DNA of 64,000 nucleotides from Nocardioides speluncae (GCF_003121585.1 NZ_QEOO01000047.1:62001-126000); one strand, 5' to 3'. Shown: positions 32,525 through 40,967, counted from the stretch's first letter. The notes: generated by a model not told the origin, from the letters alone. Numbers and translations: made by a program.

Positions 32525-33549
32525 GCCAGACCTGGCCCGAGGTCCTCGGCACGCTGGTCTCCCGCACCGACCTGACGTCCGACCAGGCGGGCTGGGCGAT
32601 GGACCAGATCCTGCAGGGCGAGGCGACGCCGTCGCAGATCGCCGGCTTCGTGGTCGCGCTGCGCAGCAAGGGCGAGACGATCGACGAGCTGTCGGCGATC
32701 GCCGACGGGATGCTCGCGCACGCCCAGTCGATCTCGGTGCCTGGCCGGCTCCTCGACGTGGTCGGGACCGGCGGCGACCGGTCGATGTCGGTCAACATCT
32801 CGACGATGTCGGCGATCGTGGCGGCCGGCGCGGGCGCGCGGGTGGTCAAGCACGGCAACCGGTCGGCGTCCTCGCAGTGCGGCAGCGCCGACGTCCTGGA
32901 AGCGCTCGGCGTCCGGCTCGACCTGACTCCGGACCGGGTCGCAGCGGTGGCCGAGGAGGCGGGGATCACCTTCTGCTTCGCGATGGCCTTCCACCCGTCG
33001 ATGCGGCACGCCGGCCCGACCCGTCGCGAGCTCGGCATCGGCACCACCTTCAACTTCCTCGGCCCACTGACGAACCCGGCCCGGCCGGCCGCTCAGCTGG
33101 TCGGCTGCGCCGACCCACGGATGGCGCCGCTGATGGCCGGCGTGTTCGCCCGCCGCGGGCTGGACGCCTGGGTGGTCACCGGCGACGACGGGCTCGACGA
33201 GCTGACCACGACCACCACGTCGAAGGTGTACGTCGTGCGCGACGGCGCGGTTGCCGAGACCACCGTCGACCCGGCCGCGTTCGGGATCCCGACGGCCACG
33301 GTCGAGGACCTGCGGGGCGGTGACGTGTCGGTCAACGCCGACGCGGTCCGCCGGTTGCTCGACGGCGACAGCGGCGCCGTGCGCGACGCCGTACTCCTGA
33401 ACGCGGGGGCGGCGCTCGCCGTACACGCGGCCGAGGGCGGCGAGGTGGACGCTCAGCTGAGCGCGGGGCTCAAGCGCGCAGCCGACGCGATCGACTCCGG
33501 GGCTGCCAAGGCCGCCTTGGACCGTTGGGTAGCGGTTAGCCAGTCCTAG
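32521..33549 (+). CDS. trpD: Anthranilate phosphoribosyltransferase
   Basis: 342 aa. It transfers phosphoribose from PRPP to anthranilate in tryptophan synthesis. PRPP and Mg sites: VGTGGDRSMSVNISTMSA, KHGNRSASSQCGSADVLEALG, GIGTTFNFLGPLTNPARPAAQ and GDDGLDELT. No other trp genes are adjacent. The isolated trpD next to ctaE/qcr matches the mycobacterial order (Rv2192c-Rv2193). Its stop overlaps the convergent membrane-protein gene by 4 bp. Confidence 0.95.
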   Translation: MSQTWPEVLGTLVSRTDLTSDQAGWAMDQILQGEATPSQIAGFVVALRSKGETIDELSAIADGMLAHAQSISVPGRLLDVVGTGGDRSMSVNISTMSAIVAAGAGARVVKHGNRSASSQCGSADVLEALGVRLDLTPDRVAAVAEEAGITFCFAMAFHPSMRHAGPTRRELGIGTTFNFLGPLTNPARPAAQLVGCADPRMAPLMAGVFARRGLDAWVVTGDDGLDELTTTTTSKVYVVRDGAVAETTVDPAAFGIPTATVEDLRGGDVSVNADAVRRLLDGDSGAVRDAVLLNAGAALAVHAAEGGEVDAQLSAGLKRAADAIDSGAAKAALDRWVAVSQS

Positions 33550-34151
33550 AGGTCGAGGACGTAGTGGTCATCCTCGCGGTGGAAGCCGAGCTTGCCGTAG
33601 TAGGGGTCGACCATGCCGGGCGGCGTGACCACGCGGTCCACCTCGAGCCGGCGCAGCAGCTCGCTCTGCCGCCACACGAACTCGCCGGGGGAGAAGTCGC
33701 GGAACCGTGGCGTGACGTAGTCGAGGTCGACCTGCGCGGCGCCGTCCTGGACCCGAAGCACGACCACGCCGACGGTCTCGTCCGCCTTCTGGATGAGGTA
33801 CGGCGTGCTGCCGACCGGCACGCCGGCGAAGCCCGGCTGGTGCCTGGCGATGTCGGCCCCGTGGACCTTCAGGACGTGCAGTAGGTAGGCGTCGCTCGGC
33901 CGCACCTGCAGTACCGAGAACGCGGCCGCGTCGTGCCGGTCGCGCAACAGCCGCACCAGGAACCAGATGTTGATCGCCGACAGCACGATGTTCATCGCCA
34001 CCATCGGCCAGATGCCGAGGAACGCGTTGAACGTCACCAGGACCAGGCAGGCCACCAGGTTGAGCGCGCGGAAGCGCAGGACCCGCGCCTGCAACAGCGA
34101 GAAGACCAGGAGCGCGGAGCCGCCCCAGCCCAGGACGTCGAGCCAGCCCAT
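33546..34151 (-). CDS. YgjV-like membrane protein with C-terminal GNAT-like domain
   Basis: 201 aa. Three N-terminal membrane helices (LDVLGWGGSALLVFSLLQA, LNLVACLVLVTFNAFLGI and MVAMNIVLSAINIWFLV) resemble the YgjV family. The soluble C-terminal half ends in a GNAT-like beta/alpha unit (VDRVVTPPGMVDPYYGKLGFHRED). Function unknown. It is convergent with trpD and follows the Lrp-type ligand-binding gene on the same strand with a 12-bp gap. Confidence 0.7.
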   Translation of the reverse strand: MGWLDVLGWGGSALLVFSLLQARVLRFRALNLVACLVLVTFNAFLGIWPMVAMNIVLSAINIWFLVRLLRDRHDAAAFSVLQVRPSDAYLLHVLKVHGADIARHQPGFAGVPVGSTPYLIQKADETVGVVVLRVQDGAAQVDLDYVTPRFRDFSPGEFVWRQSELLRRLEVDRVVTPPGMVDPYYGKLGFHREDDHYVLDL

Positions 34152-34163
34152 GGTGACGGTGGG

Positions 34164-34442
34164 CTACTCGGCGCCGAGTGAGAACGCCGACTCGAGGTCG
34201 TGGCGGGAGTACGCGCGGAACGCGATGTGCGTCTCGGTCTCGATGACACCCTCGACCTTGTTGAGCCGGTCGGCGACGACCGCCGCGATGTCGTCGTGGT
34301 TGCGCACCCGCACCAGCACGATCAGGTCGATCTGCCCGGTCACGGAGTAGACCTCGCTGACTCCGTCGAGCGCCGCGAGTGCCTCCGCGACCTCGGGGAT
34401 CCGGGCCACGTCGGCCTTGACGAACACGATGGCGGTGATCAT
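34164..34442 (-). CDS. Stand-alone Lrp/AsnC ligand-binding (RAM) domain protein
   Basis: 92 aa: MITAIVFVKADVARIPEVAE, GVSEVYSVTGQIDLIVLVRV and GVIETETHIAFRAYSRHD give the beta-alpha-beta-beta-alpha-beta RAM fold found at the C-terminus of Lrp/AsnC regulators. The helix-turn-helix is absent by design, not truncation; similar stand-alone RAM proteins are widespread in actinobacteria and archaea. It probably binds an amino acid as an oligomer. The partner is unknown. Confidence 0.85.
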   Translation of the reverse strand: MITAIVFVKADVARIPEVAEALAALDGVSEVYSVTGQIDLIVLVRVRNHDDIAAVVADRLNKVEGVIETETHIAFRAYSRHDLESAFSLGAE

Positions 34443-34463
34443 GGCGTCACGTTATCTCGCGAG

Positions 34464-36224
34464 CTACCTCGCAGGCTGATGGACCGGTGCCAGGTCGCGC
34501 CGCTCGTCGAACGGCACCAGCGTCAGCCGGGACTGGTTGACCGCGTCGTGGAGGGCGAGGTGGCGGGAGGCGCCGCCGACCGGGCAGCTCCACTCGCCGT
34601 CGATGTCGACCAGCCGGATGCCGGAGGACTCCAGCCAGCTCAGCACCTTCTCGGTCTCCTCGGCACTCGCGGCCGGGAGCGGTCCGGGGGCGGGCAGCAC
34701 GGACTCGGCCGAGGCGCGGAGTACGCCGACGAAGGCATGCGCGTCCTCGCCCGGGGGGATCACGCCGGCCGCGGCCAGCCGGCCGTGGCGGACCACGTGG
34801 ACCGCCCAACGGCCGTCGTCCTCCCGGCGCGCGGCGACGACCTCCTCGCAGCGGGTCAGCGCGCTGAGCCGCTGTGTCCGCGCCGCCGCGCGGACGAACG
34901 CCGCCAGCCGGTCGCGGTGCACGCTGGCCTCCTCGTAGCGCTCACGCGCGGCCAGCGCGGTCATCTTGTCGTTGATCGCCTCGACCACGTCGTCGGGACG
35001 GCGCAGCAGGTTGTCGCGGAGCTGGCGCACCATCGCGGCGTACGCCACCGCGTCGACGCTGCCGTCGCACGGTGACAGGCAGCGATCCATCTCGGCGAGC
35101 ACGCACGGTGACCCCGACGGCTCCTTGGCCATCCGGCCCGAGCACTGGCGGACCGGGAACGTCTCGTGGAGCGCGGCCAGGCACTTCTCCGCGGTCTTGC
35201 GCGACCCGAAGGGCCCCAGGTAGTCGGCCTCGTCGTCGAGCACCCGGCGCACCAGCGACAGCCGCGGCCAGGTTTCGCGGGTCAGCTTCACGAAGTGCAC
35301 CTTCTCCGGGTACCGCGAGCGACGGTTGTACGGCGGCTTGTGCTCGGCGATCAGCCGCAGCTCGCGCACCTGCGCCTCCAGCGTCGTCGCGCACTCGACC
35401 GCGGTCACCGACTCGGCGGCGGCCACCATCTCGCCCATCCGGGAGCGGGTCTCGGACGCGGTGAAGTAGGACCGGACCCGGGTGCGCAGGTCGCGCGAGG
35501 TACCGACGTACAGCACCCGCTCGCGGGCGTCGCGGAACAGGTAGACGCCCGGCGCGTGCGGCAGCGACTCGGCGAGGTAGCGCTTGCGGCGCTGCGCCGG
35601 GGAGACCCGCGAGCTGAACGTCTGCAGCTCCTCCAGCGTGTGGACGCCGAGGCCGCCGAGCCGCTCCATCAGTCCGTGGAGCACGTCGACGGTCGCGCGG
35701 GCGTCGGCGAGCGCGCGGTGGTTGGGCGTGGTGCCGGAGTTGAACAGCCATGCCAGCGAGGACAGCTTGCAGTTGGGCGCGTCGTCGCGGGTGATCACTC
35801 GGCGGGCCACCTTAGCCGTGTCGAGCACCTCGAACGCCGGCCACGGTCGCTCCTGAAGCCGGGCGAAGTGCTGCAGGAAGCCAACGTCGAACGGCGCGTT
35901 GTGGGCGACCAGGACGCTGCCCTGGGCGAACTCGAGGAACGCCGGCAGCGCGGACTCGATCGGCGGCGCGTCGGCGACCATGGTGTTGGTGATCCCGGTG
36001 AGGACGGCGATGAACGCGGGGATCTGGGTGTGGGGGTTGACCAGCGTCTGGAACTCGCCGAGCTGCTCGCCGCCACGCACCTTCACTGCGCCGATCTCGG
36101 TGATCATCGACCCGCCGCCGGCCGACCCGCCGGTCGTCTCCAGGTCGACCACGCAGAACGTGAGGTCGCGCAACGGTCGCCCGAGCTCGTCGAAGCTGCG
36201 CTGCTCCGCCCACCTCATGCTCAT
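34464..36224 (-). CDS. DEDDh exonuclease fused to UvrC-like GIY-YIG nuclease
   Basis: 586 aa. Domain 1 (about 20-190) is a DnaQ-type 3'-5' exonuclease: FCVVDLETTGGSAGGGSMITE (Exo I), VLVAHNAPFDVGFL (Exo II), and HRALADARATVDVL (Exo III with the DEDDh His/Asp). Domain 2 (about 220-310) is GIY-YIG: APGVYLFRDARERVLYVGTS with RTRVRSYF. The remainder follows UvrC (a Cys-containing loop, then a UVR-like RYEEASVHRDRLAAF). The architecture matches Rv2191, usually annotated as a DEDD exonuclease-domain protein; its repair role is unproven. Start at 36224; a second Met two codons later is possible. Confidence 0.88.
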   Translation of the reverse strand: MSMRWAEQRSFDELGRPLRDLTFCVVDLETTGGSAGGGSMITEIGAVKVRGGEQLGEFQTLVNPHTQIPAFIAVLTGITNTMVADAPPIESALPAFLEFAQGSVLVAHNAPFDVGFLQHFARLQERPWPAFEVLDTAKVARRVITRDDAPNCKLSSLAWLFNSGTTPNHRALADARATVDVLHGLMERLGGLGVHTLEELQTFSSRVSPAQRRKRYLAESLPHAPGVYLFRDARERVLYVGTSRDLRTRVRSYFTASETRSRMGEMVAAAESVTAVECATTLEAQVRELRLIAEHKPPYNRRSRYPEKVHFVKLTRETWPRLSLVRRVLDDEADYLGPFGSRKTAEKCLAALHETFPVRQCSGRMAKEPSGSPCVLAEMDRCLSPCDGSVDAVAYAAMVRQLRDNLLRRPDDVVEAINDKMTALAARERYEEASVHRDRLAAFVRAAARTQRLSALTRCEEVVAARREDDGRWAVHVVRHGRLAAAGVIPPGEDAHAFVGVLRASAESVLPAPGPLPAASAEETEKVLSWLESSGIRLVDIDGEWSCPVGGASRHLALHDAVNQSRLTLVPFDERRDLAPVHQPAR

Positions 36225-36343
36225 GACACAAGACGCTAGATGCGGCCACCGACAGTACGGCGACGCCGCGCCCCGCCTCAGGGCCTCTCAGCCTGTTCGC
36301 GCATACGCTTGCTGGAACGACGAACCAGAAGATGGAGACGCCT

Positions 36344-36604
36344 GTGACCGCGACCATCCCCGACGCGACGCACCGCTGGCGGTGTGCCGGCTGCGGCAAC
36401 CTGACCCGGTTCGACGTGACCAGGACTCGCCGTACCACCGAGTTCTGGCACTTCGACCTGGCCGGCGAGCACCAGGTCGAGGAGGTCGAGGTGAAGGACG
36501 AGACGGTGGAGCAGGTGAGCTGCCGGTGGTGTGGCCGCGCTGACGCGGTCGAGCTGGTCGACCGGGCCGAGGCCGCGGCCCTGGAGGACCCGGCGTCGCG
36601 ATGA
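36344..36604 (+). CDS. Small zinc-ribbon protein
   Basis: 86 aa from GTG 36344 (VTATIPDATHRWRCAGC), chosen because GGAG lies 6 bp upstream; an in-frame ATG at 36332 lacks a ribosome site. Two CxxC knuckles (CAGCGN near residue 13 and CRWCG near residue 64) should bind one zinc. The rest is charged, with a beta-rich centre (TTEFWHFDLAGEHQVEEV). Its stop overlaps the start of the NYN-domain gene (ATGA), so the two probably act together on nucleic acid; that is inference. Confidence 0.75.
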   Translation: MTATIPDATHRWRCAGCGNLTRFDVTRTRRTTEFWHFDLAGEHQVEEVEVKDETVEQVSCRWCGRADAVELVDRAEAAALEDPASR

Positions 36605-37893
36605 CCGAGCCGTTGCCAGAACCCGTGCGGCTGCGGATCGTCGCGCTCGCATCCGACGCCCTGCCGTCGGTGCCGCAGCTGCCGCCGTCGCTGCGCAAGG
36701 TCGCGGCGTTCGCTCCGGCGCGGCGCGCACGGCTCGGCGGTACCCAGATCTCGGTCGCGCTGGAGGGCGACGACAACTTCCGCGAGAGTGTCGGCGTACA
36801 GGTGTCGGCGGCGGTGCCCGAGCTGTCGGCCGCGGTGGCCGGAGGTACGGCGCCAGCCACGGCCGATCCGGTCGACGTCGCCGCTCTCGCCTGGCTGCTG
36901 CGGCCGGACGGCTGGGCCGAGCTGGTCGCCGCGGCGAGCCGCGAGACCCAGGCCAGACAGGACGCCGCGCTGAGCGAGCAGGACGCGTCGGAGCTGGAGC
37001 GGCTGCGCGAGCGGCTCGCCGATGCCGAGACCGCGGCGCGCCAGCAGCGCACTCAGCACAAGGAGCAGGTCGAAGGGCTGAAGGCGGAGAACGTCACGCT
37101 GCGCCGCAAGCTCGGTGAGCTGCGGGTGCAGGAGAAGGCCGGCGCCGAGAAGGCCGCCGCCGACATCGAGGAGCTGACCCGGCTACGCGCCGAGCTGGAG
37201 GCCGGCCAGTCGGCCAGCGTCATCGAGATCCGGCGGCTGCGCGGCCAGCTCGCCGCGCTCCAGGAGGCGGCGTCGGCCGTACGCCGTGACGTCCGGGCCG
37301 ACCGCGACGACGCCACCGTGCGGGCCCGGCTGCTCCTGGACACCCTGCTCGACGCGGCCACCGGGCTGCGCCGTGAGCTGGCGCTGCCGACGGTGTCCGG
37401 TGCGCCGGCCGACCGGGTCGAGAGCACACTCGCCGAACAGGGCGTGCGGCAGCCGTCCGCTGCTGGCGCGCTCGGACCGTCCAGCCCGGCGCTGCTGGAG
37501 CAGTACCTCGCCCTGCCCCGGCCGCGGCTGATCGTCGACGGCTACAACGTCAGCAAGGAGGCGTGGCCGTCGTCCTCACTGGAGGCGCAGCGGACTCGGC
37601 TGCTGAACGGGGTCGCCCCGCTGGTCGCCCGCAGCGGTGCCGAGACCACCGTGGTGTTCGACGCCGCCGCGACCTCAAGCCGGCCGCTGGTCAACCCGCC
37701 GCGCGGTGTGAAGGTGCTGTTCAGCCCCGAGGGCGTGATCGCCGACGACATCATCCGCGAGCTGGTCGACGCCGAGCCGCGCGGACGGGTCGTGGTGGTC
37801 GTCACCAGCGACCGCGAGGTCGCCACCGACGTGGTGAAGGCCGGTGCCCGCTCCATCGACGCCGAGGCCCTGATCGCCGTTATCAACCGCTGA
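36601..37893 (+). CDS. NYN/YacP-type PIN-like nuclease with long coiled coil
   Basis: 430 aa. An N-terminal domain (1-115) is followed by a coiled coil of about 150 residues (ELERLRERLADAETAARQQ onward). The C-terminal YacP/NYN domain (about 305-430) has LIVDGYNVSKEAWP, TTVVFDAAATSS, GVIADDIIRELVD and VVVTSDREVATDVV, giving four acidic residues expected at the metal site. NYN proteins cleave RNA. It is coupled to the zinc-ribbon gene. Its stop codon is the first three bases of a 31-bp repeat junction (cTGAcccgg), so the array is joined directly to the gene end. Confidence 0.82.
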   Translation: MTEPLPEPVRLRIVALASDALPSVPQLPPSLRKVAAFAPARRARLGGTQISVALEGDDNFRESVGVQVSAAVPELSAAVAGGTAPATADPVDVAALAWLLRPDGWAELVAAASRETQARQDAALSEQDASELERLRERLADAETAARQQRTQHKEQVEGLKAENVTLRRKLGELRVQEKAGAEKAAADIEELTRLRAELEAGQSASVIEIRRLRGQLAALQEAASAVRRDVRADRDDATVRARLLLDTLLDAATGLRRELALPTVSGAPADRVESTLAEQGVRQPSAAGALGPSSPALLEQYLALPRPRLIVDGYNVSKEAWPSSSLEAQRTRLLNGVAPLVARSGAETTVVFDAAATSSRPLVNPPRGVKVLFSPEGVIADDIIRELVDAEPRGRVVVVVTSDREVATDVVKAGARSIDAEALIAVINR

Positions 37894-38137
37894 CCCGGCC
37901 CGTGTCGACGCCTGGATGCGCCGACCCGGCCGGTGTTCACGCGAGATTGCGCCGACCCGGCCGGTGTTCACGGCCGAACGCGTGAATAAGGGCCGGGTCG
38001 GCGTCGTACGGGGTGAACACGGGCCGGGTCGGCGGCGTACCACGTGAACAAGGGCCGGGTCGGCGTCGTACGGGGTGAACACGGACCGGGTCGGCGGCGT
38101 GCGGCGTGAACAAGGGCCGGGTCGCGACACGCGGGGG
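37893..38137. repeat. 31-bp repeat array C (3 + 5 units, head-to-head inverted)
   Basis: Three units in ACCCGGCC orientation begin at 37893, 37924 and 37955. Five in the reverse orientation (TGAACACGGGCCGGGTCGGCG type) begin at 37983, 38014, 38045, 38076 and 38107. Both series keep an exact 31-bp step. At the switch, 37950-37972 and 37981-38003 pair at 19 of 23 bases, and because the spacing is regular further units could pair in register. A transcript would fold into a long hairpin. Variable parts alternate between two types (TCGTACGGGG and GCGTACCACG-like). Confidence 0.88.
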
Positions 38138-38187
38138 TGCGACACGCCGGAACGAAAATGTCGGTGGTGGCTGGGAGGGTCCTGACC

Positions 38188-38394
38188 ATGACGATACGAA
38201 TCGACTGTGACAGCTGCCTGGTGCGTGGCCTGCACTGCCACGACTGTGTGGTGACCGCGCTGCTGGGGCCGCCACCGGAACTGGGGTTCGACGACGACGA
38301 GCAGAAGGCGCTCGGGGTGCTCGCCGAGTCCGGGCTGGTTCCACCGTTACGAATGGTCACATCCGTGCCCAATCCCGACATCGAGTCGGCTTGA
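38188..38394 (+). CDS. Small four-Cys protein
   Basis: 68 aa, starting MTIRIDCDSCLVRGLHCHDC. The two closely spaced CxxC pairs with His (CDSC, then CHDC) suggest one metal site. The rest is acidic and has no known domain. The ATG at 38188 has GGGAGGG 9 bp upstream, which decides it over upstream in-frame Met codons that fall in the repeat tail. It is located just upstream of a riboswitch-controlled cell-wall hydrolase. I cannot name the family. Confidence 0.65.
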   Translation: MTIRIDCDSCLVRGLHCHDCVVTALLGPPPELGFDDDEQKALGVLAESGLVPPLRMVTSVPNPDIESA

Positions 38395-38453
38395 ACGTGC
38401 AAACCGCCGGGTAGGACCGGGAAAAATCACCCTAAAGACATGCCGTCCGGGGT

Positions 38454-38482
38454 TTGCTGCGTGCCTTGCCTGCGGCTAGTCT
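38454..38482 (+). promoter_or_regulatory. Candidate promoter for the riboswitch leader
   Basis: TTGCTG (38454-38459) and TAGTCT (38477-38482) separated by 17 bp resemble -35 and -10 boxes of the housekeeping sigma factor. Transcription would begin near 38490, about 40 nt before the riboswitch aptamer. Inferred from spacing only. Confidence 0.35.
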
Positions 38483-38526
38483 CCCTTGCTCAGGTGCCCG
38501 TCATAGCAGCTAGACCGGTTGCGCGG

Positions 38527-38692
38527 GCGCCGCGCCGAGTCTGGAGCCGCGAGCGGGGAAGCCCGTGGGTCCGGAGCCGGGGAACCACATCTTCCCTGGG
38601 GTGAATCGCCAACAAGGCGCGAGTGGTGACGCTCGGGTGGAGTTGGTGTAGGGCTTGTCGGCCCGAACCCGTCAGCTCACCTGGTAGGCGTC
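38527..38692 (+). ncRNA. c-di-AMP riboswitch (ydaO-yuaA type)
   Basis: Signature blocks of the ydaO aptamer are present in order: GGAGCCGGGGAACCAC, then GGGGTGAATCGCC, a variable hairpin, and CCCGTCAGCTCACCTGGTAGG. The 3' end GTAGGCG can pair with CGCC near 38533 as P1. It sits in the 5' leader of an NlpC/P60 cell-wall hydrolase, the classic actinobacterial setting, where binding of c-di-AMP lowers hydrolase expression. GAGGGAG (38699-38705) after P1 is the ribosome site. No terminator stem is obvious, so the expression platform is unclear. Exact ends are approximate. Confidence 0.92.
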
Positions 38693-38716
38693 GACAAAGA
38701 GGGAGAACGTCCGCTC

Positions 38717-39703
38717 GTGATTCACGGCCGGAAGCGCTTCGTTACTGTCCTGACCGGACTCGCCACCGCCGCAGTAGTTGGCATCGTCCCCACCACCCCC
38801 ACCTACGCAGACCCGGACATCGACGATGTCCAGGCCAAGGTCGACCGTCTCTACCACCAGGCCGAGAAGGCCAACGAGCGGTACCTCAACGCCAAGCAGG
38901 AGCTGGCCAGCCTCGACAAGCAGCTTCGCCGCTTGAAGGCCGACCAGAAGCGGCAGCAGACCAAGCTCGACCAGGCCCGCGGCCAGGTCGAGGACTCCAT
39001 CGTCCGCCAGTACCAGGGCGCCAACCTGTCCGCGGTCGGCGAGGTCGTCGTGTCCGACGACCCGTCCAAGTTCCTCTCGCAGCTGTCGACGATGTCGGCG
39101 TACAACGACCTGCAGACCCAGCGCTTCAAGAAGTTCTCCACCGAGCTCGAGGCGCTCGAGATCCGGCGTGAGGCTGCCCAGGAGCAGGCCAAGGAGATCG
39201 CCAAGGTCAAGGCCAAGCTCGGCAAGGACAAGAAGATCGTCGACGACAAGCTCGACGAGGCCGAGGAGCTGCTCGGCGAGCTCGAGGCGGAAGAGCTCGA
39301 CGAGATGACGCCGCCGAGCCGTGGCGACCAGCCGCTGCCCAACGTACCCGTGTCCGGCCGGGCCAAGGCCGCGGTCGCCTATGCGCTCGCCCAGGTCGGC
39401 GACTCCTACGTGTACGGCGCCGAGGGCCCGGACGCGTTCGACTGCTCCGGCCTGACCATGATGGCGTGGGCGCAGGCCGGCGTGGCGCTGACCCGCTCGT
39501 CGTCCTCGCAGATGGGTGACGGCGCTCCGGTCAGCCAGAGCGACCTGGCGCCCGGCGACCTGGTCTTCTACTACAGCCCGGTCAGCCACGTCGCGATGTA
39601 CATCGGCGGCGGCCAGATCGTGCACGCGTCGAACCCGAGCAGGGGCGTCCGGATCGACCCGATCGACCTGATGCCGTACTCCGGTGCGGTCCGCCCTGGC
39701 TGA
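38717..39703 (+). CDS. Secreted NlpC/P60 peptidoglycan endopeptidase with coiled coil
   Basis: 328 aa, GTG start. A signal peptide (residues 1-31, cleaved near TPTYA-DP) precedes a coiled coil of about 150 residues that in homologues occludes or positions the enzyme. The NlpC/P60 domain (about 213-328) has catalytic Cys in DAFDCSGLTMMAW, His in VSHVAMYIGGG and a third polar residue in QIVHASNP. It cuts D-Glu-mDAP bonds and is needed for cell separation in mycobacteria (RipC, Rv2190c, at the same place). It is controlled by the upstream c-di-AMP riboswitch. Confidence 0.93.
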   Translation: MIHGRKRFVTVLTGLATAAVVGIVPTTPTYADPDIDDVQAKVDRLYHQAEKANERYLNAKQELASLDKQLRRLKADQKRQQTKLDQARGQVEDSIVRQYQGANLSAVGEVVVSDDPSKFLSQLSTMSAYNDLQTQRFKKFSTELEALEIRREAAQEQAKEIAKVKAKLGKDKKIVDDKLDEAEELLGELEAEELDEMTPPSRGDQPLPNVPVSGRAKAAVAYALAQVGDSYVYGAEGPDAFDCSGLTMMAWAQAGVALTRSSSSQMGDGAPVSQSDLAPGDLVFYYSPVSHVAMYIGGGQIVHASNPSRGVRIDPIDLMPYSGAVRPG

Positions 39704-40967
39704 GCCAGAAGCACTCGACAAGGCCGGTCGCCCACGTTGGTGGGTGGCCGGCCTTTCGCTGTTGCTCGTGCTCGGCGTCGCCGCCGTCTCCTCCTGGCTG
39801 GTCCTGCGCGACGACGGCGGCAGCAAGGACCAGGACCCGGGTCGGCCCCGGCCGACCACCCAGGCCGACCGGATGGACTCGTCGGCCGAGCTGCTCGGCG
39901 ACCTGCAGCAGGCGGTGACCGACCGCGACAAGCAGGCCGCCGCGGCGCTCGCCGCCGACGGCGACGCCGCGGCCGCGGACCGGCTGACGGCGATCGTGGA
40001 CAACGCCCGGGCGCTCGAGGTACGAGACTTCACGCTGCGATACGTCGACGAGGACGAGGCCGCCGGCAGCGAGGGGACCTGGGTAGTCGCGGCGGAGACG
40101 ACCTGGCAGTTCGCCGGGTTCGACGCGACCCCGACGGCGACCGAGGTGTCGTTCACGCTGACGTCCGACGGTGACCGCGCGGCCTTCGTGTCCGCGGGTG
40201 GCCACCAGCGCCGGTCGCCGCTGTGGCTGACCAACCGCCTGGAGGTTCGCCGTACGGCGAGCACGCTGGTCCTCGCCGCGGCGCCGGCGGAGGAGACCGA
40301 CAACTACGCCCGCTACGCGCGCGCCGCCGTACCCGTGGTCCGTAGGGTCCTGACCGACTGGGACAGCGGCCTTGTCGTGGAGGTGCCGGCCTCGGTCGAC
40401 GGCCTGCATGCCGCCCTCAATGCCACGCCCGAGCAGTACGCCGCGATCGCGGCCGTCACCACCACGCCGGACGGCTCGACGGCACCCGGCACCTCGGCCC
40501 ACGTGTTCGTCAACCCGGCCGTGTTCGGCTCGTTGCGCGCCCAGGGCGCCCAGGTGGTGATGAGCCACGAGGCCGCCCACGTCGCCACCGACGCGGTCAC
40601 CACCAACGTTCCGCTGTGGCTGCTCGAGGGCTTCGCCGACTACGTCGCGCTGCGCGACGTCCGGCTGCCGGTCTCGGTGACCGCTGCCCAGATCGCCCGC
40701 CAGGTCCGCGAGGACGGCCCACCCGACCACCTGCCGGACCAGGCCGAGTTCGACACCCGGACCACCCATCTCGGCGCCGCCTACGAGGCGGCCTGGCTGG
40801 CGTGCGTGACCCTGGCCGAGGAGGGCAGCGAGGGTCAGCTGGTCCGGTTCTACCGCCAGGTCGCGTCCGGTACGGCGCTGGCCGAGGCGCTGCCGGCGGT
40901 GTTCGGCATGACCGAGCAGGAGCTGACCCGCGCCTGGCAGGCGCGGCTGGAAGACTTGGCCGCGTGA
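39684..40967 (+). CDS. Membrane-anchored HExxH metalloprotease-like protein
   Basis: 427 aa. The GTG at 39684 overlaps the previous gene by 20 bp. One N-terminal membrane helix (WWVAGLSLLLVLGVAAVSSWLV) is followed by an extracytoplasmic domain with an NTF2-like first part and a zinc motif VVMSHEAAHVATDAV (HEAAH, near residue 294), with downstream LLEGFADYVALRD giving the Glu third ligand as in gluzincins (peptidase MA-like). Co-transcribed with the P60 hydrolase and the next M48 protease. Substrate unknown. Confidence 0.78.
   Translation: MRSALAEPEALDKAGRPRWWVAGLSLLLVLGVAAVSSWLVLRDDGGSKDQDPGRPRPTTQADRMDSSAELLGDLQQAVTDRDKQAAAALAADGDAAAADRLTAIVDNARALEVRDFTLRYVDEDEAAGSEGTWVVAAETTWQFAGFDATPTATEVSFTLTSDGDRAAFVSAGGHQRRSPLWLTNRLEVRRTASTLVLAAAPAEETDNYARYARAAVPVVRRVLTDWDSGLVVEVPASVDGLHAALNATPEQYAAIAAVTTTPDGSTAPGTSAHVFVNPAVFGSLRAQGAQVVMSHEAAHVATDAVTTNVPLWLLEGFADYVALRDVRLPVSVTAAQIARQVREDGPPDHLPDQAEFDTRTTHLGAAYEAAWLACVTLAEEGSEGQLVRFYRQVASGTALAEALPAVFGMTEQELTRAWQARLEDLAA

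Noticed and set aside
37542..38402. Open frames reading through array C as repeat proteins
   Set aside because: A 31-bp period shifts frame at every unit, so the peptides (for example NTGRVG repeats) change frame and are artefacts.
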